Source: an uncultured Prevotellaceae bacterium (GTDB lineage Bacteria; Bacteroidota; Bacteroidia; Bacteroidales; Bacteroidaceae). Taken from it: a stretch of DNA of 52,587 bases. Made by a program: the position numbers and the translations under genes. Location of the stretch: NCBI GenBank assembly GCA_900316265.1, contig ONCH01000028.1, forward strand, positions 1-52,587, read 5' to 3'. The notes beneath the pieces were generated by a model. That model was given only the letters and a program-made list of their open reading frames with translations, ran no database searches and was not told the DNA's origin. Within the stretch, counting starts at the first letter, position 1; each line of letters starts with the position of its first letter. Below are positions 40,652 to 51,737 of this stretch, one piece after another.

Positions 40652-43600
40652 TTATTCCATCACGTTCTCCTCGCCAAAGTCGAGGACATTCTTCTTATTG
40701 GCCTGCATGCGCTCGTACTCTTCCTTAGAGCCGACGATAATCTTGTCGAACTCGCGGAGACCAGTACCTGCAGGAATGAGGTGACCGGCAATCACGTTCT
40801 CCTTCATGCCTTCCAGATTGTCGCTCTTACCGCGGATAGCAGCTTCGTTGAGCACCTTGGTAGTCTCCTGGAATGATGCGGCAGACATGAACGACTTGGT
40901 CTGCAGTGCTGCACGGGTAATACCCTGCAAAATCTGGGTAGAAGTAGCGGGCACTGCATCGCGAACCTGAACGAGCTTCATGTCGCGGCGCTTCAGGCTT
41001 GAGTTCTCGTCGCGCAGCTTGCGAGCAGTAACAATCTGACCCTTCTGGAGGTTCTCTGAGTCACCGGCATCAACGACAACCTTCTTACCCCAGATGCGAT
41101 CGTTCTCCTCAGCGAAGTCAAGCTTATCGACAATCTGCTGCTCGAGGAACGTGGTGTCGCCCGGATCGTTGATTTCTACCTTACGCATCATCTGACGAAC
41201 GATGATCTCGAAGTGCTTATCGTTGATCTTCACACCCTGCAGACGGTAAACGTCCTGCACCTCGTTGACGATGTACTCCTGAACAGCCGTGGGACCCTTG
41301 ATGGCCAGGATGTCGGCAGGAGTGATGACACCGTCAGAGAGTGGTGTACCTGCACGTACGGCGTCGTGCTCCTGTACCAGAATCTGCTTAGACAGCGATA
41401 CGAGGTACTTGCGCTGCTCACCAGTTTTAGAGGTAACGACAATCTCACGGTTACCACGCTTCACCTTACCCATGGTGACCTCACCGTCGATTTCAGAAAC
41501 GATAGCGGGGTTCGATGGGTTACGAGCCTCGAAGAGCTCAGTGACACGGGGCAGACCACCGGTGATATCACCACCCTTGGCAGCAGCACGAGGAATCTTG
41601 ACGAGGGTTTCACCAGTCTTAACAGTCTGGCCGTCCTCAACAACTACGTGACCACCTACAGGGAAGTTATAGGTACCTACAACGTCGCCATTGGCATCAA
41701 TGATGTCGCAGGTAGGAACCTTCAGCTTATCGCGTGACTCAGTAACGATCTTCTCGGTCAAGCCGGTGGTTTCGTCGGTCTCAGCACGGAAGGTGATACC
41801 CTCGATAACGTCGTGGAACTTCAGCGTGCCAGCATACTCGGTAACGATGACGGCATTGAAGGGATCCCACTGGGCAATCTTGTCGCCCTTCTTAACAACG
41901 TCGCCGTTCTTGAAGTAGAGTGATGAACCGTAAGGAACGTTGACGGTAGAAAGCACGATGTTGGTGTTCTTATCGACGAAGCGCATTTCACCCAGACGGC
42001 TGACAACCATCTCGCACTCGCGGCCATCCTCATCGAACGGTACGGTACGAACCTCTTCGAGCTCAATCTTAGAGTCGTTCTTAGCCACGATGCTGGCGTT
42101 AGCGGCTGCGTTGGCAGCCACACCACCGGCGTGGAACGTACGCAGCGTCAGCTGAGTACCTGGCTCACCGATAGCCTGAGCGGCAATCACACCGACAGCC
42201 TCACCCTTCTGAACCATCTTACGGGTTGCGAGATTACGACCGTAACACTTCATGCAGACACCGTGCTTAGACTCACAGGTGAGCACAGAACGAATCTCGA
42301 CACTCTCGATAGGAGAGTCCTCAATGGCCTGTGCAATAGGCTCGGTAATCTCCTCACCAGCAGCTACGATGAGCTCGCCAGTAGAGGGATGGATGATATC
42401 GTGAACAGAGACACGACCGAGGATGCGCTCATACAGCGTTGAAATGACCTCGTCGCCGTTCTTCAGCGCGGTGCAGACGAGTCCGCGGAGCGTACCGCAG
42501 TCTTCCTCATTGATAATCACGTCGTGCGAAACGTCAACCAGACGACGAGTCAGGTAACCGGCGTCGGCCGTCTTCATGGCGGTATCGGCAAGACCCTTAC
42601 GGGCACCGTGGGTAGAGATGAAGTACTCCAGCACTGACATACCTTCCTTGAAGTTCGACAGAATCGGGTTCTCAATAATCTGAGCACCCTCAGCACCTGC
42701 CTTCTGGGGCTTGGCCATCAGACCACGCATACCAGAGAGCTGGCGGATCTGGTCCTTACTACCACGGGCACCAGAGTCAAGCATCATGAATACGGCATTG
42801 AAGCCCTGGTCAGCCTCGGTCATCTCCTTCATCAGCACGTTACCAAGGTCGTTGTTGACGTGGGTCCAGGTATCGATAACCTGGTTGTAACGCTCGTTGT
42901 CGGTGATGAAACCCATGTTATAGTTCTCGGTAATCTGCTGAATCTCGGCATTACCTTTCTCAATCAGTTCCTTCTTAGACTCAGGAATGATAATATCGTC
43001 AAGGTTGAACGACAGACCTGCCTCGTAAGCCATGCGGTAACCAAGGTTCTTGATACCATCCAAGAACTCACAAGCCTCAGCGAAACCTACGTTCTTGATA
43101 ACATCGGCAATGATGTCGCGCAGTGACTTCTTAGAAACAATCTTGTTGACGAAGCCAACCTCCTTAGGAATGATGCCATTAACGATGACACGACCGACAG
43201 AGGTCTCTACCATGTGCTTGCAAGGCTTGCCATCGACGATATCGTCAACCATCACCTTCACCTGGGCGTGCAGGTCGCACTTACCCTCGTTGTGAGCGAT
43301 GATAGCCTCCTCAGGACCGTAGAAGGTCAGACCCTCACCCTTGGCACCTGGACGAATCTTAGAGATGTAGTACAGACCAAGCACCATATCCTGTGAAGGA
43401 ACGGTGATAGGAGCACCATTGGCAGGGTTCAGAATATTGTGACTCTGGAGCATCAGAATCTGTGCCTCCAGGATAGCCTCATTAGAAAGAGGAAGGTGGA
43501 CAGCCATCTGGTCACCGTCGAAGTCGGCGTTGAACGCGGTACAAGCCAGTGGGTGCAGCTGGATAGCCTTACCTTCGATGAGCTTAGGCTGGAAAGCCTG

Positions 43601-44936
43601 GATACCCAGACGGTGCAGTGTTGGTGCACGGTTCAACAGTACGGGGTGACCCTTCATCACGTTCTCCAGGATATCCCAGATAACAGGCTCACGGCGATCG
43701 ACAATCTTCTTAGCCGACTTCACAGTCTTCACGATGCCGCGCTCGATGAGCTTACGGATGATGAATGGCTTATAGAGCTCAGCGGCCATCAGCTTAGGCA
43801 GACCGCACTCGCCCATCTTCAGCTCAGGACCAACGACGATAACCGAACGGGCTGAGTAGTCCACACGCTTACCGAGCAAGTTCTGACGGAAACGACCCTG
43901 CTTACCCTTCAATGAGTCAGAGAGTGACTTCAGAGGACGGTTGCTATCGCTCTTCACAGCACTTGACTTACGGCTGTTGTCGAAGAGTGAGTCGACAGCC
44001 TCCTGCAGCATACGCTTCTCGTTACGCAGGATGACCTCAGGAGCGTGAATCTCCATCAGGCGCTTCAGACGGTTGTTACGAATGATGACACGACGATAGA
44101 GGTCGTTCAGGTCGGAGGTAGCGAAGCGGCCACCATCCAGGGGAACCAACGGACGGAGCTCAGGAGGAGTGACGGGGATAATCTTCATAATCATCCATTC
44201 AGGACGGTTGATGCCCTTCTCCACTGATGTGCGGAAAGCCTCAACAACCTGCAGACGCTTCAGAGCCTCGTTCTTACGCTGCATAGAAGAGTCGCTGTTG
44301 GCACGGTCGCGCAGCTCATAAGACAATGAGTCGAGGTCGAGACGAACCAGCAGGTCGTAGATGGCCTCAGCACCCATCTTACAGATGAACTTATTGGGAT
44401 CGCTGTCCTCCAAGTAGTCGTTGTCAGCAGGAATCTGGTTGTCGATGAGGTCGTTGTACTCCTCCTCAGAGAGCAGGTCGTACATCTGAGAACCCAGTGC
44501 AGGGTTGCCCTCAGCATCCTTCTTGTTAGCCATGATACCTGGCTGGATAACCACGTAGCGCTCGTAATAGATGATGGCATCGAGCTTCTTGGTGGGCAGA
44601 CCCAGCAGATAACCAATCTTGTTGGGCAGTGAGCGGAAATACCAGATGTGGGCTACGGGCACAACGAGCTCGATGTGACCTGTACGCTCACGACGTACCT
44701 TCTTCTCGGTAACCTCTACACCACAACGGTCGCAGACGATACCCTTATAACGGATGCGCTTGTACTTACCGCAGGCACACTCATAGTCCTTGGTAGGACC
44801 GAAGATGCGCATAGTTGATGGTCTCAGGCTTGGTGACCTCACCGAAAGAGTTCTCAAGGATCTCCTCAGGCGAAGCCAGACCGATGGTAATCTTCTGGAA
44901 ATTACTCTTTATCTTTGTATCTTTCTTGAAAGCCAT
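40652..44936 (-). CDS. rpoC: RNA polymerase beta' subunit, disrupted near the N-terminus
   Basis: RpoC carries the catalytic Mg site of RNA polymerase. The start at 44936 ([42 protein letters not shown]) is followed at about 44810 by a frame change into [17 protein letters not shown]. The 13 or so residues expected between (YRTYKPERDGLFCE block) are missing, a loss of about 38 bases. The remainder is whole: zinc cysteines CAC...[21 protein letters not shown] with the Mg aspartates, the bridge and trigger regions, and C-terminus FGEENVME. An essential gene with such a lesion points to a sequence error. It lies 50 bases downstream of rpoB. Confidence 0.93.
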
Positions 44937-44941
44937 ATTTC

Positions 44942-44983
44942 AATATATAACTCTTAATTCTTAACTCTTAATTCTTAACTCAC
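44942..44983. repeat. 7-bp tandem repeat between rpoB and rpoC
   Basis: On the minus strand GAGTTAA and GAATTAA heptamers alternate about five times. It fills most of the intergenic gap. Confidence 0.65.
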
Positions 44984-44986
44984 AGA

Positions 44987-46822
44987 TTAGTCCATCTTAA
45001 TGCTGAGACCCAGACCCTTCAACTCGTGCAGCAGCACGTTGAGTGACTCAGGAATACCAGGAGTAGGCATAGGCTCACCCTTGACGATAGCCTCGTAAGC
45101 CTTGGCACGACCAACAACGTCGTCAGACTTGATGGTCAGAATCTCCTGCAGGACATGGCTGGCGCCAAAGGCCTCCAGGGCCCAAACCTCCATCTCACCA
45201 AAACGCTGACCACCGAACTGGGCCTTACCGCCAAGAGGCTGCTGCGTGATGAGTGAGTACGGACCAATAGAACGAGCGTGCATCTTGTCCTCAACCATGT
45301 GACCGAGCTTGAGGAAGTAGGTGATACCTACTGTAGCGGGCTGGTCGAAGCGCTCACCGGTCTCACCATCATACAGATGGGTAGAGCACAGGCGAGGCAG
45401 ACCGGCCTTGTCAGTCCACTCAGCGAGGTCGTCGAGCTTAGCACCATCAAAGATAGGAGTAGCAAACTTGACACCGAGACGCTTACCGGCAGCACCGAGG
45501 ATAGCCTCGAAGATCTGACCGAGGTTCATACGTGAAGGCACACCCAGCGGGTTCAGTACCAAGTCTACGGGACGGCCATCCTCGAGGAACGGCATATCCT
45601 CCTGACGTACAACCTTAGAGACGATACCCTTGTTACCGTGACGACCGGCGAGCTTATCACCAACACCAATCTTACGCTTCTTGGCAACATAGACCTTAGC
45701 CATCTGCAGGATACCTGAGGGCAGCTCGTCACCAATGGTGATAGCGAACTTCTTACGCTTATTCTCGGCATCGAGCAGCTTGAACTTCTTCATATAGTTG
45801 ATAATCAGCTTACCAATGAGCATGTTCTTATGTTCGTCATTGGTCCAGTTGCTGGTCTGAATATCACCATACTCCAGATTCTTCAGGTTGGTAACGGTGA
45901 ACTTAGCACCCTTAGAGATAATCTCTGCACCAGTGTAGTCCTTCACACCTTGTGAGGTCTTACCCTTGGTGAGGGTCATCAGCTTCTCAACCAGAATATC
46001 CTTCAGGTCGTCGCACTTTGCCTCGTACTCCTCGTCAATCTTAGCCAGCGTGATCTTGTCCTGCTGCTTGGTCTGACGAGTCTTCACGGCACGGGTGAAG
46101 AGTTTCTTATCGATGATGACACCCGTCAGTGAGGGGTTAGCCTTCAGTGAAGAGTCCTTCACATCGCCAGCCTTGTCACCGAAGATGGCGCGGAGCAGCT
46201 TCTCCTCAGGAGAGGGATCGCTCTCACCCTTCGGTGAAATCTTACCAATCAGGATATCACCGGGTTCTACACGGGCACCGACGCGGATGATACCGTTCTC
46301 GTCGAGGTCCTTAGTAGCTTCCTCGCTGACATTGGGGATGTCTGAGGTGAACTCCTCAGCACCGCGCTTGGTCTCACGAACGTCGAGAGAATACTCATCG
46401 ACATGTACAGAGGTGAGCACGTCCTCACGAACGATGCGCTCGTTGAGCACGATAGCATCCTCATAGTTGTAACCCTTCCAAGGCATGTAAGCTACCAACA
46501 GGTTGCGGCCCAGAGCGAGCTCACCATCCTCAGTAGCGTAACCCTCAGTCAGGATGTCGCCCTTCTTCACACGCTGACCCTTGGCACAGATAGGACGCAG
46601 GTCGATAGTCATGTTCTGGTTGGTACGACGGAACTTAGGAATGCGGTACTCCTTCAGAGCGGGTTCGAAGCTTACGAATTCCTCATCCTCGGTACGGTCA
46701 TAGAGTACGCGGATAGTGGTAGCGTCAACATAGTCGATGACACCCTCACCCTCGGCAGTAATCATGGTACGAGAGTCTTCGCAGACCTGCTTCTCGATAC
46801 CGGTACCTACGATAGGTGCTTC
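44987..46822 (-). CDS. rpoB: RNA polymerase beta subunit, C-terminal part (after frame break)
   Basis: This is the downstream portion of rpoB, starting in frame near [21 protein letters not shown]. It includes [44 protein letters not shown] and the C-terminal [14 protein letters not shown]-type end (here [19 protein letters not shown]). It is separated from the N-terminal part by a frame shift and the loss of about 22 residues (the DDANRALMGSNM...QAVPLL block). Translation alone would not join the parts. Confidence 0.93.
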   Translation of the reverse strand, partial: EAPIVGTGIEKQVCEDSRTMITAEGEGVIDYVDATTIRVLYDRTEDEEFVSFEPALKEYRIPKFRRTNQNMTIDLRPICAKGQRVKKGDILTEGYATEDGELALGRNLLVAYMPWKGYNYEDAIVLNERIVREDVLTSVHVDEYSLDVRETKRGAEEFTSDIPNVSEEATKDLDENGIIRVGARVEPGDILIGKISPKGESDPSPEEKLLRAIFGDKAGDVKDSSLKANPSLTGVIIDKKLFTRAVKTRQTKQQDKITLAKIDEEYEAKCDDLKDILVEKLMTLTKGKTSQGVKDYTGAEIISKGAKFTVTNLKNLEYGDIQTSNWTNDEHKNMLIGKLIINYMKKFKLLDAENKRKKFAITIGDELPSGILQMAKVYVAKKRKIGVGDKLAGRHGNKGIVSKVVRQEDMPFLEDGRPVDLVLNPLGVPSRMNLGQIFEAILGAAGKRLGVKFATPIFDGAKLDDLAEWTDKAGLPRLCSTHLYDGETGERFDQPATVGITYFLKLGHMVEDKMHARSIGPYSLITQQPLGGKAQFGGQRFGEMEVWALEAFGASHVLQEILTIKSDDVVGRAKAYEAIVKGEPMPTPGIPESLNVLLHELKGLGLSIKMD

Positions 46823-48734
46823 GGTGCTCCAAGAAAGGAATCAGTGATGCAGCGATAGAGGCAATCTGCTGTGGCGATACGTCCATCAGGTCGACCTGTG
46901 CAGGCGGCACAACGGGGAAGTCGGCATCCTGACGACACTTAACGACCTTACGGATGAAGGTACCATCGTCGTTCAGCGGTGCATTACCCTGACCGATAAC
47001 GTGGTCTTCCTCCTCCTCAGCGGTGAGGTAGACGATATCGTCGTTATTGAGGTTGGCAACACCATTCTCCACCTTACGGTAAGGAGTAGAGATGAAGCCG
47101 AGTTCATTAATCTTAGCATACACACAGAGCGAAGAAATCAGACCGATGTTTGGTCCTTCAGGGCTCTCAATAGGACACAGACGACCATAGTGTGTGTAGT
47201 GTACGTCACGCACCTCGAAACCAGCACGCTCACGAGACAGACCGCCAGGACCCAGGGCAGAGAGACGACGCTTATGGGTCACCTCAGCCAGCGGGTTCGT
47301 CTGGTCCATGAACTGTGACAGCGGGTTAGTACCGAAGAACGAGTTGATGACGCTGGAAATGGTCTTGGCATTGATCAGATCGGTAGGAGTGAACACCTCA
47401 TTGTCGCGAACGTTCATGCGCTCACGGATGGTGCGGCTCATACGTGCCAGACCGATAGAGAACTGATTCGACAACTGCTCACCGACAGTGCGTACACGAC
47501 GGTTTGACAGGTGGTCGATATCATCGACAGCTGCCTTAGAGTTGATCAGCTGGATGAGGTACTTGATAATCTCAATGATATCCTCCTTAGTCAGCACACG
47601 GACATCCATATCCGTCTCCAGACCGAGCTTCTTGTTGATGCGATAGCGACCAACATCACCCAGGTCATAGCGCTTGTCAGAGAAGAACAGGTTCTGGATA
47701 ACCTCACGGGCTGATGCATCATCAGCAGGATCGGCATTACGCAGCTGACGATAGATGTAGAGCACAGCCTCTTTCTCTGAGTTGGAGGGGTCTTTCTGCA
47801 GGGTATTGAAGATGATAGAGAAGTCCTGGGCAATCGACTCATCCTTGTGTACGAGGATGGTGCTGGCACCACTCTCCAGGATGTCGAGCATGTTGTCCTC
47901 GGTAATCTCGGTCTCACGTTCCATGATAACCTCGTTACGCTCGATAGATACAACCTCACCGGTATCCTCATCTACGAAGTCCTCATTCCAGCTCTTCAGC
48001 ACACGGGCAGCGAGCTTACGACCAAGTACCTCCTTCAGTGCCTTCTTGTTGACCTTTACCTCCTCGGCAAGGTCGAAGATCTGCAGAATATCCTTATCGG
48101 CCTCGAAACCAATAGCACGGAGCAGAGTGGTTACAGGCAACTTCTTCTTACGGTCGATGTAAGCATACATGACGTTGTTGATGTCGGTAGCAAACTCAAT
48201 CCATGAACCCTTGAAAGGAATGATACGGGCTGAGTAGAGCAAGGTACCGTTAGCATGCACGTTCTGACCGAAGAACACACCGGGTGAACGGTGCAGCTGA
48301 GATACAACAACACGCTCGGCACCATTAATCACGAAGGTACCGTTGGCGGTCATGTAAGGAATAGGACCAAGGAAGACGTCCTGAATCACTGTGCCGAAAT
48401 CCTCATGATCGGGATCGGTGCAATAGAGTTTCAACTTAGCCTTCAAGGGTACGCTATAGGTCAGACCACGCTCCAAGCACTCATCGATGGTGTAACGGGG
48501 CGGGTCGATATAGTAATCCAGGAACTCAAGAACAAAGTTGTTACGCGTGTCGGTGATAGGGAAGTTCTCTGCGAACACCTTATACAGACCGTCATTCTTG
48601 CGTTCCTCAGGCGGAGTGTCCAACTGGAGGAAGTCTTTGAAAGACTTTAATTGCACATCGAGAAAATCCGGAAACGGCATCGGATTCTTGACGCTGCCAA
48701 AGTTTACTCTGTTATCTATTACTTTTGAAGCCAT
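46746..48734 (-). CDS. rpoB: RNA polymerase beta subunit, N-terminal part (before frame break)
   Basis: This is the upstream portion of rpoB, from [32 protein letters not shown] to [17 protein letters not shown] near 46824, after which the frame runs out into unrelated residues. It includes the rifampicin-region sequence [68 protein letters not shown]. No resistance-type change is obvious by eye. The break removes the universally conserved segment right after FLEH. A tandem-repeat spacer and the rplL terminator lie upstream. Confidence 0.95.
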   Translation of the reverse strand: MASKVIDNRVNFGSVKNPMPFPDFLDVQLKSFKDFLQLDTPPEERKNDGLYKVFAENFPITDTRNNFVLEFLDYYIDPPRYTIDECLERGLTYSVPLKAKLKLYCTDPDHEDFGTVIQDVFLGPIPYMTANGTFVINGAERVVVSQLHRSPGVFFGQNVHANGTLLYSARIIPFKGSWIEFATDINNVMYAYIDRKKKLPVTTLLRAIGFEADKDILQIFDLAEEVKVNKKALKEVLGRKLAARVLKSWNEDFVDEDTGEVVSIERNEVIMERETEITEDNMLDILESGASTILVHKDESIAQDFSIIFNTLQKDPSNSEKEAVLYIYRQLRNADPADDASAREVIQNLFFSDKRYDLGDVGRYRINKKLGLETDMDVRVLTKEDIIEIIKYLIQLINSKAAVDDIDHLSNRRVRTVGEQLSNQFSIGLARMSRTIRERMNVRDNEVFTPTDLINAKTISSVINSFFGTNPLSQFMDQTNPLAEVTHKRRLSALGPGGLSRERAGFEVRDVHYTHYGRLCPIESPEGPNIGLISSLCVYAKINELGFISTPYRKVENGVANLNNDDIVYLTAEEEEDHVIGQGNAPLNDDGTFIRKVVKCRQDADFPVVPPAQVDLMDVSPQQIASIAASLIPFLEHRSTYRRYRYREAGLRRLSYHDYCRG

Positions 48735-48761
48735 ATATTAATAATGTGGGTTATTGTTTCC

Positions 48762-48810
48762 TAGTGAAACTAGTGGTACTAGTCATACTAGTTAAACTAG
48801 TTTTGACTAG
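48762..48810. repeat. 9-bp tandem array (CTAGTnnnn) upstream of rpoB
   Basis: On the minus strand, five to six CTAGT cores repeat, mostly every 9 bases (CTAGTTTAA, CTAGTATGA, CTAGTACCA, CTAGTTTCA). It lies between the rplL terminator and the rpoB start. Confidence 0.7.
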
Positions 48811-48823
48811 AAAAGACAAGAAA

Positions 48824-48860
48824 ATGGTCGGGAACCCTCTACTGGAGAGCTCCCAACCAT
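48824..48860 (-). terminator. Hairpin after rplL
   Basis: Arms ATGGTCGGGA / TCCCAACCAT with inner CTCT/AGAG. On the minus strand T-rich DNA follows. It may attenuate read-through into rpoB. Confidence 0.6.
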
Positions 48861-48881
48861 AGTGTTTATTTGCGGAGTGAA

Positions 48882-49219
48882 TTACTTCAGCTCAACAACG
48901 GCACCAGCCTCTTCGATAGCCTTCTTCAGGTTCTCAGCCTCGTCCTTAGACAGACCTTCCTTCAGAGTAGAAGGAGCACCGTCTACGAGATCCTTACGAC
49001 CTGCAGCTTAGCAGCACCAGCCTCCTTCAGAACTACGTCGAAAGAAGACTTCTCCTCAGCAGCGGCAGCTTCGCCACCTGCAGCGGGACCAGCAGCAACA
49101 GCAACAGCTGCAGCAGCGGGCTCAATTCCATACTCGTCCTTCAGGACTGTTGCCAACTCTTGTACTTCTTTTACTGTGAGGTTAACCAACTCCTCAGCAA
49201 TAGCTTTAATATCTGCCAT
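48882..49219 (-). CDS. rplL: Ribosomal protein L7/L12, disrupted
   Basis: L7/L12 forms the ribosomal stalk that recruits translation factors. The N-terminal dimerisation part and alanine-rich hinge are present ([20 protein letters not shown]... to [10 protein letters not shown]). The frame then shifts and the C-terminal domain resumes as [36 protein letters not shown]. The missing block is the AVKE..GLGLKEAK helix, which binds translation factors; about 43 bases are gone. The in-frame product would end at 48983. Confidence 0.93.
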
Positions 49220-49269
49220 TTTATTTAACTTTTTAATTGTTTTTTAATGTTAATGTTACTTATTTTCGC

Positions 49270-49637
49270 TTATTTGTTACGCTCAGCGATAGCGTCAAGC
49301 AGCCCGTGGAGCTTGCCACCAGCATTCAGGCCAGAAACAACGTTCTTGACCGGAGACTGTTAGCGGGAACATTAGCGTTCTGTGTGAAGAACACTGCGGT
49401 GTTACCCTTCAAGCTATCATACAGGGGCGAGAAATCAATATCAGAAGCCTCGAAAGCCTTGTGAAGAAGGGTGTTCTTCACAACAACCATCTTGATTTCA
49501 TTCTTGAAGCACTTGCGACGGAGATTGCTTGTCTGCTCCGCATTCAGTCCGGTAGTATCTACCAGATAGAAATGAGGATACTCCTTCAGCTTCTGTCCAA
49601 GTTCTACTACGATAGTATCTTTTAATTCCTTTTTCAT
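49270..49637 (-). CDS. rplJ: Ribosomal protein L10, internally deleted
   Basis: L10 anchors L7/L12 to the ribosome. The N-terminal 95 residues are normal (MKKELKDTIVVELGQKLKEYPHFYLVDTTGLNAEQTSNLRRKCFKNEIKMVVVKNTLLHKAF...). After NANVPAN the frame shifts and only the end SPVKNVVSGLNAGGKLHGLLDAIAERNK follows. About 45-50 residues are missing, the largest gap among the damaged genes. The shifted frame alone would stop near 49326. Confidence 0.92.
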
Positions 49638-49656
49638 GTTTCTAAACTTTTACGAG

Positions 49657-50349
49657 TTATTCAACTGATTTAGGATCGATCTTGATACCAGCGCTCATGG
49701 TGCTAGAGATAAAGATACTCTTCATGTAGGTACCCTTGGCAGCAGCAGGCTTCAGCTTGATGATGGTCTGCAGGAACTCCTTGGCATTTCCGTAGATCTG
49801 CTCTGGAGTGAAGGTAATCTTACCGATTGAGGCATGTACAATACCTGCCTTGTCAACCTTGAAGTCAATCTTACCCTGCTTTACTTCCTTAACTGCCTTA
49901 GCAACGTCCATAGTAACAGTACCGCTCTTGGGGTTTGGCATCAGACCACGAGGACCGAGAACACGGCCGAGGGGACCTAACTTACCCATACAAGAGGGCA
50001 TCGTGATAATTACATCAACATCAGTCCAACCCTGCTTAATCTTGTCGATATACTCATCAAGACCAACATAGTCGGCGCCAGCTTCCTTAGCAGCAGCTTC
50101 CTGATCAGGAGTACAGAGAGCGAGCACACGGGTAACCTTACCAGTACCGTTCGGCAGCGACACAACGCCACGAACCATCTGGTTAGCCTTACGTGGATCT
50201 ACGCCCAAGCGTACATCGATATCAACAGAAGCCTCAAACTTGGTGGTGGTAATTTCCTTCACCAGCTCTGCAGCTTCCTTCAAAGAGTATGCTTTCCCTG
50301 CTTCAACCTTATCAGCTACCAACTTTTGATTTTTTGTCAGTTTACTCAT
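49657..50349 (-). CDS. rplA: Ribosomal protein L1
   Basis: L1 binds 23S rRNA at the E-site stalk and can repress its own operon. The 230-residue protein is full length, with [65 protein letters not shown] and the end [10 protein letters not shown]. It shows no sign of the deletions found in its neighbours. It starts 4 bases after the rplK stop. Confidence 0.97.
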   Translation of the reverse strand: MSKLTKNQKLVADKVEAGKAYSLKEAAELVKEITTTKFEASVDIDVRLGVDPRKANQMVRGVVSLPNGTGKVTRVLALCTPDQEAAAKEAGADYVGLDEYIDKIKQGWTDVDVIITMPSCMGKLGPLGRVLGPRGLMPNPKSGTVTMDVAKAVKEVKQGKIDFKVDKAGIVHASIGKITFTPEQIYGNAKEFLQTIIKLKPAAAKGTYMKSIFISSTMSAGIKIDPKSVE

Positions 50350-50353
50350 TTTC

Positions 50354-50734
50354 TTAATTGAAAGCAGACTCGATGGTGAAGCAGTTCAGGTCAGCCATCT
50401 TGTCCTCAGCGATAGCGCGTACCTGATCCCAGGTTACGCTGGCCACCTTCTTACGGTTAGGCTGGGCAGAACCGCCCTTTACCTTTGCTGCCTCCAACAG
50501 CTGAACAGCTGCGGGGGGAGTCTTAATGATGAAGCTAAAAGACTTGTCTGCATAGTAGGTGATAACGACAGGAAGAATCTTACCTGCCTTATCCTGGGTT
50601 CTGGCGTTGAACTCTTTGCAGAATCCCATAATGTTAATACCCTTCGAACCCAGAGCAGGTCCTACGGGAGGAGAGGGATTCGCAGCGCCACCTTTAATCT
50701 GTAATTTGATTAATCCAGCAACTTCTTTAGCCAT
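50354..50734 (-). CDS. rplK: Ribosomal protein L11, C-terminally short
   Basis: L11 binds 23S rRNA at the GTPase centre. The 126 residues match the family up to [10 protein letters not shown], then end at once in FN-stop. Members usually have about 141-147 residues and continue with a KMVAGTARSMGIxVxG segment. Given the gaps in adjacent genes, an internal deletion of about 60 bases joining to the original last codons is likely, though a real short form cannot be excluded. Confidence 0.93.
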   Translation of the reverse strand: MAKEVAGLIKLQIKGGAANPSPPVGPALGSKGINIMGFCKEFNARTQDKAGKILPVVITYYADKSFSFIIKTPPAAVQLLEAAKVKGGSAQPNRKKVASVTWDQVRAIAEDKMADLNCFTIESAFN

Positions 50735-50830
50735 TTCTGTTTTTAAAAATTTATTGAGTTATATATATGAGTCACGAGAGTGGAAGCCTCCCTTGACCGT
50801 ATATAGAACGAGCATTCCGTAACAAATGCC

Positions 50831-51379
50831 CTATTCTTTCTCTACTTGTGTGAATGACAACTCCAGCGGAGTCTTGCGACCGAAGATCTTTACCATCACC
50901 TTCAGCTTGTGCTTCTCGGTATTCACCTCTTCGATGATACCACTGAATCCGCTGAATGGACCGTCGATAACCTTTACAGTCTCGTCAACACTATATGGAA
51001 TATTGAGCTCAGCGCTCTCAATCGTCGTTTCTTCTGCTGTACCAAGGATGCGGTTGATGTCAGCCTGCTTCACCTCCTGGGGGTTATCCAAACCACCAAG
51101 GAATCCCAAAACGTTGGGGATGAAACGCAGCATGTGAGCAACCTCACCCTGCAGACTTGCCTGCACCAGCACATAGCCAGGAAGGAAAAGCTTCTCCTTG
51201 ATAACGCGCTTACCATTACGCAGCATGGCATACTTCTCAGTAGGAAGAAGAACCTCACCAACGTGACTACCGAGTACATCGTTATGCTTCTTTGCAGCGT
51301 CGATATACTCTTTCACCTTGATTTCTTTTCCGCTAACGGCACGCAGTACGTACCATTTCATTCCTGATGCTTCCGCCAT
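50831..51379 (-). CDS. nusG: Transcription termination/antitermination factor NusG
   Basis: NusG links RNA polymerase to Rho or the ribosome. The 182-residue protein has the NGN domain (MKWYVLRAVSGKEIKVKEYIDAAKK, LFLPGYVLVQ, VLGFLGGLDNPQEV) and the C-terminal KOW domain (VDETVKVIDGPFSGFSGIIEEVNTEKHKLKVMVKIFGRKTPLELSF). It is of normal length and directly downstream of secE. Confidence 0.96.
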   Translation of the reverse strand: MAEASGMKWYVLRAVSGKEIKVKEYIDAAKKHNDVLGSHVGEVLLPTEKYAMLRNGKRVIKEKLFLPGYVLVQASLQGEVAHMLRFIPNVLGFLGGLDNPQEVKQADINRILGTAEETTIESAELNIPYSVDETVKVIDGPFSGFSGIIEEVNTEKHKLKVMVKIFGRKTPLELSFTQVEKE

Positions 51380-51391
51380 TGCACTTAATGA

Positions 51392-51589
51392 TTAGTTAGG
51401 ATAAACGGCACTCATGACTGCCTTGAACGCCACGTCCATCAGCCATACTACTACAGCAATAATCAACGAGGCCGAAAGAACGACAACAGCACTCTGTGTC
51501 AGCTCCTTGTAGGTTGGCCAAGTTACTTTATGGGCCAGCTCATCATAGCAGGCCTTGCAATAATTGATGAATTTCTTAATAATCTTCAT
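51392..51589 (-). CDS. secE: Preprotein translocase subunit SecE
   Basis: A 65-residue single-span SecE, the clamp subunit of SecYEG. It has the amphipathic N-terminal helix (FINYCKACYDELAHKVTWPTYKEL) and one membrane helix (VVVLSASLIIAVVVWLMDVAF). The true start is the ATG at 51589; the longer frame upstream runs through tRNA-Trp. It sits between trnW and nusG in the usual bacterial order. Confidence 0.95.
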   Translation of the reverse strand: MKIIKKFINYCKACYDELAHKVTWPTYKELTQSAVVVLSASLIIAVVVWLMDVAFKAVMSAVYPN

Positions 51590-51606
51590 ATGATCTTCTA
51601 TCTTAG

Positions 51607-51679
51607 CACGGGAAGGAGGACTCGAACCCACGACCCTCGGTTTTGGAGACCGATGCTCTACCAACTGAGCTATTCCCGT
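51607..51679 (-). tRNA. tRNA-Trp (CCA)
   Basis: A 73-base cloverleaf with acceptor ACGGGAA / TTCCCGT, anticodon stem TCGGT/ACCGA and loop CTCCAAA (anticodon CCA), and T-arm GTGGGTTCGAGTCC. Between tuf and secE, as usual. Confidence 0.95.
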
Positions 51680-51708
51680 AAGTAAGCCCCCACCCGAAAT
51701 CCCGTTTG

Positions 51709-51727
51709 TTGCGACTGAGTCGCAACC
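51709..51727 (-). terminator. Palindromic hairpin between tuf and tRNA-Trp
   Basis: GTTGCGAC-TGA-GTCGCAAC, 8-bp arms. It lacks a clear T run, so it may be a processing site and not a terminator. It resembles the argS hairpin at 29073-29097. Confidence 0.4.
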
Positions 51728-51737
51728 TACTGAACGA

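Noticed and set aside
44811-46830. Programmed frameshifting in rpoB or rpoC
   Set aside because: The frames do not overlap with intact protein sequence; whole conserved blocks are missing, so a ribosomal shift could not restore the product.
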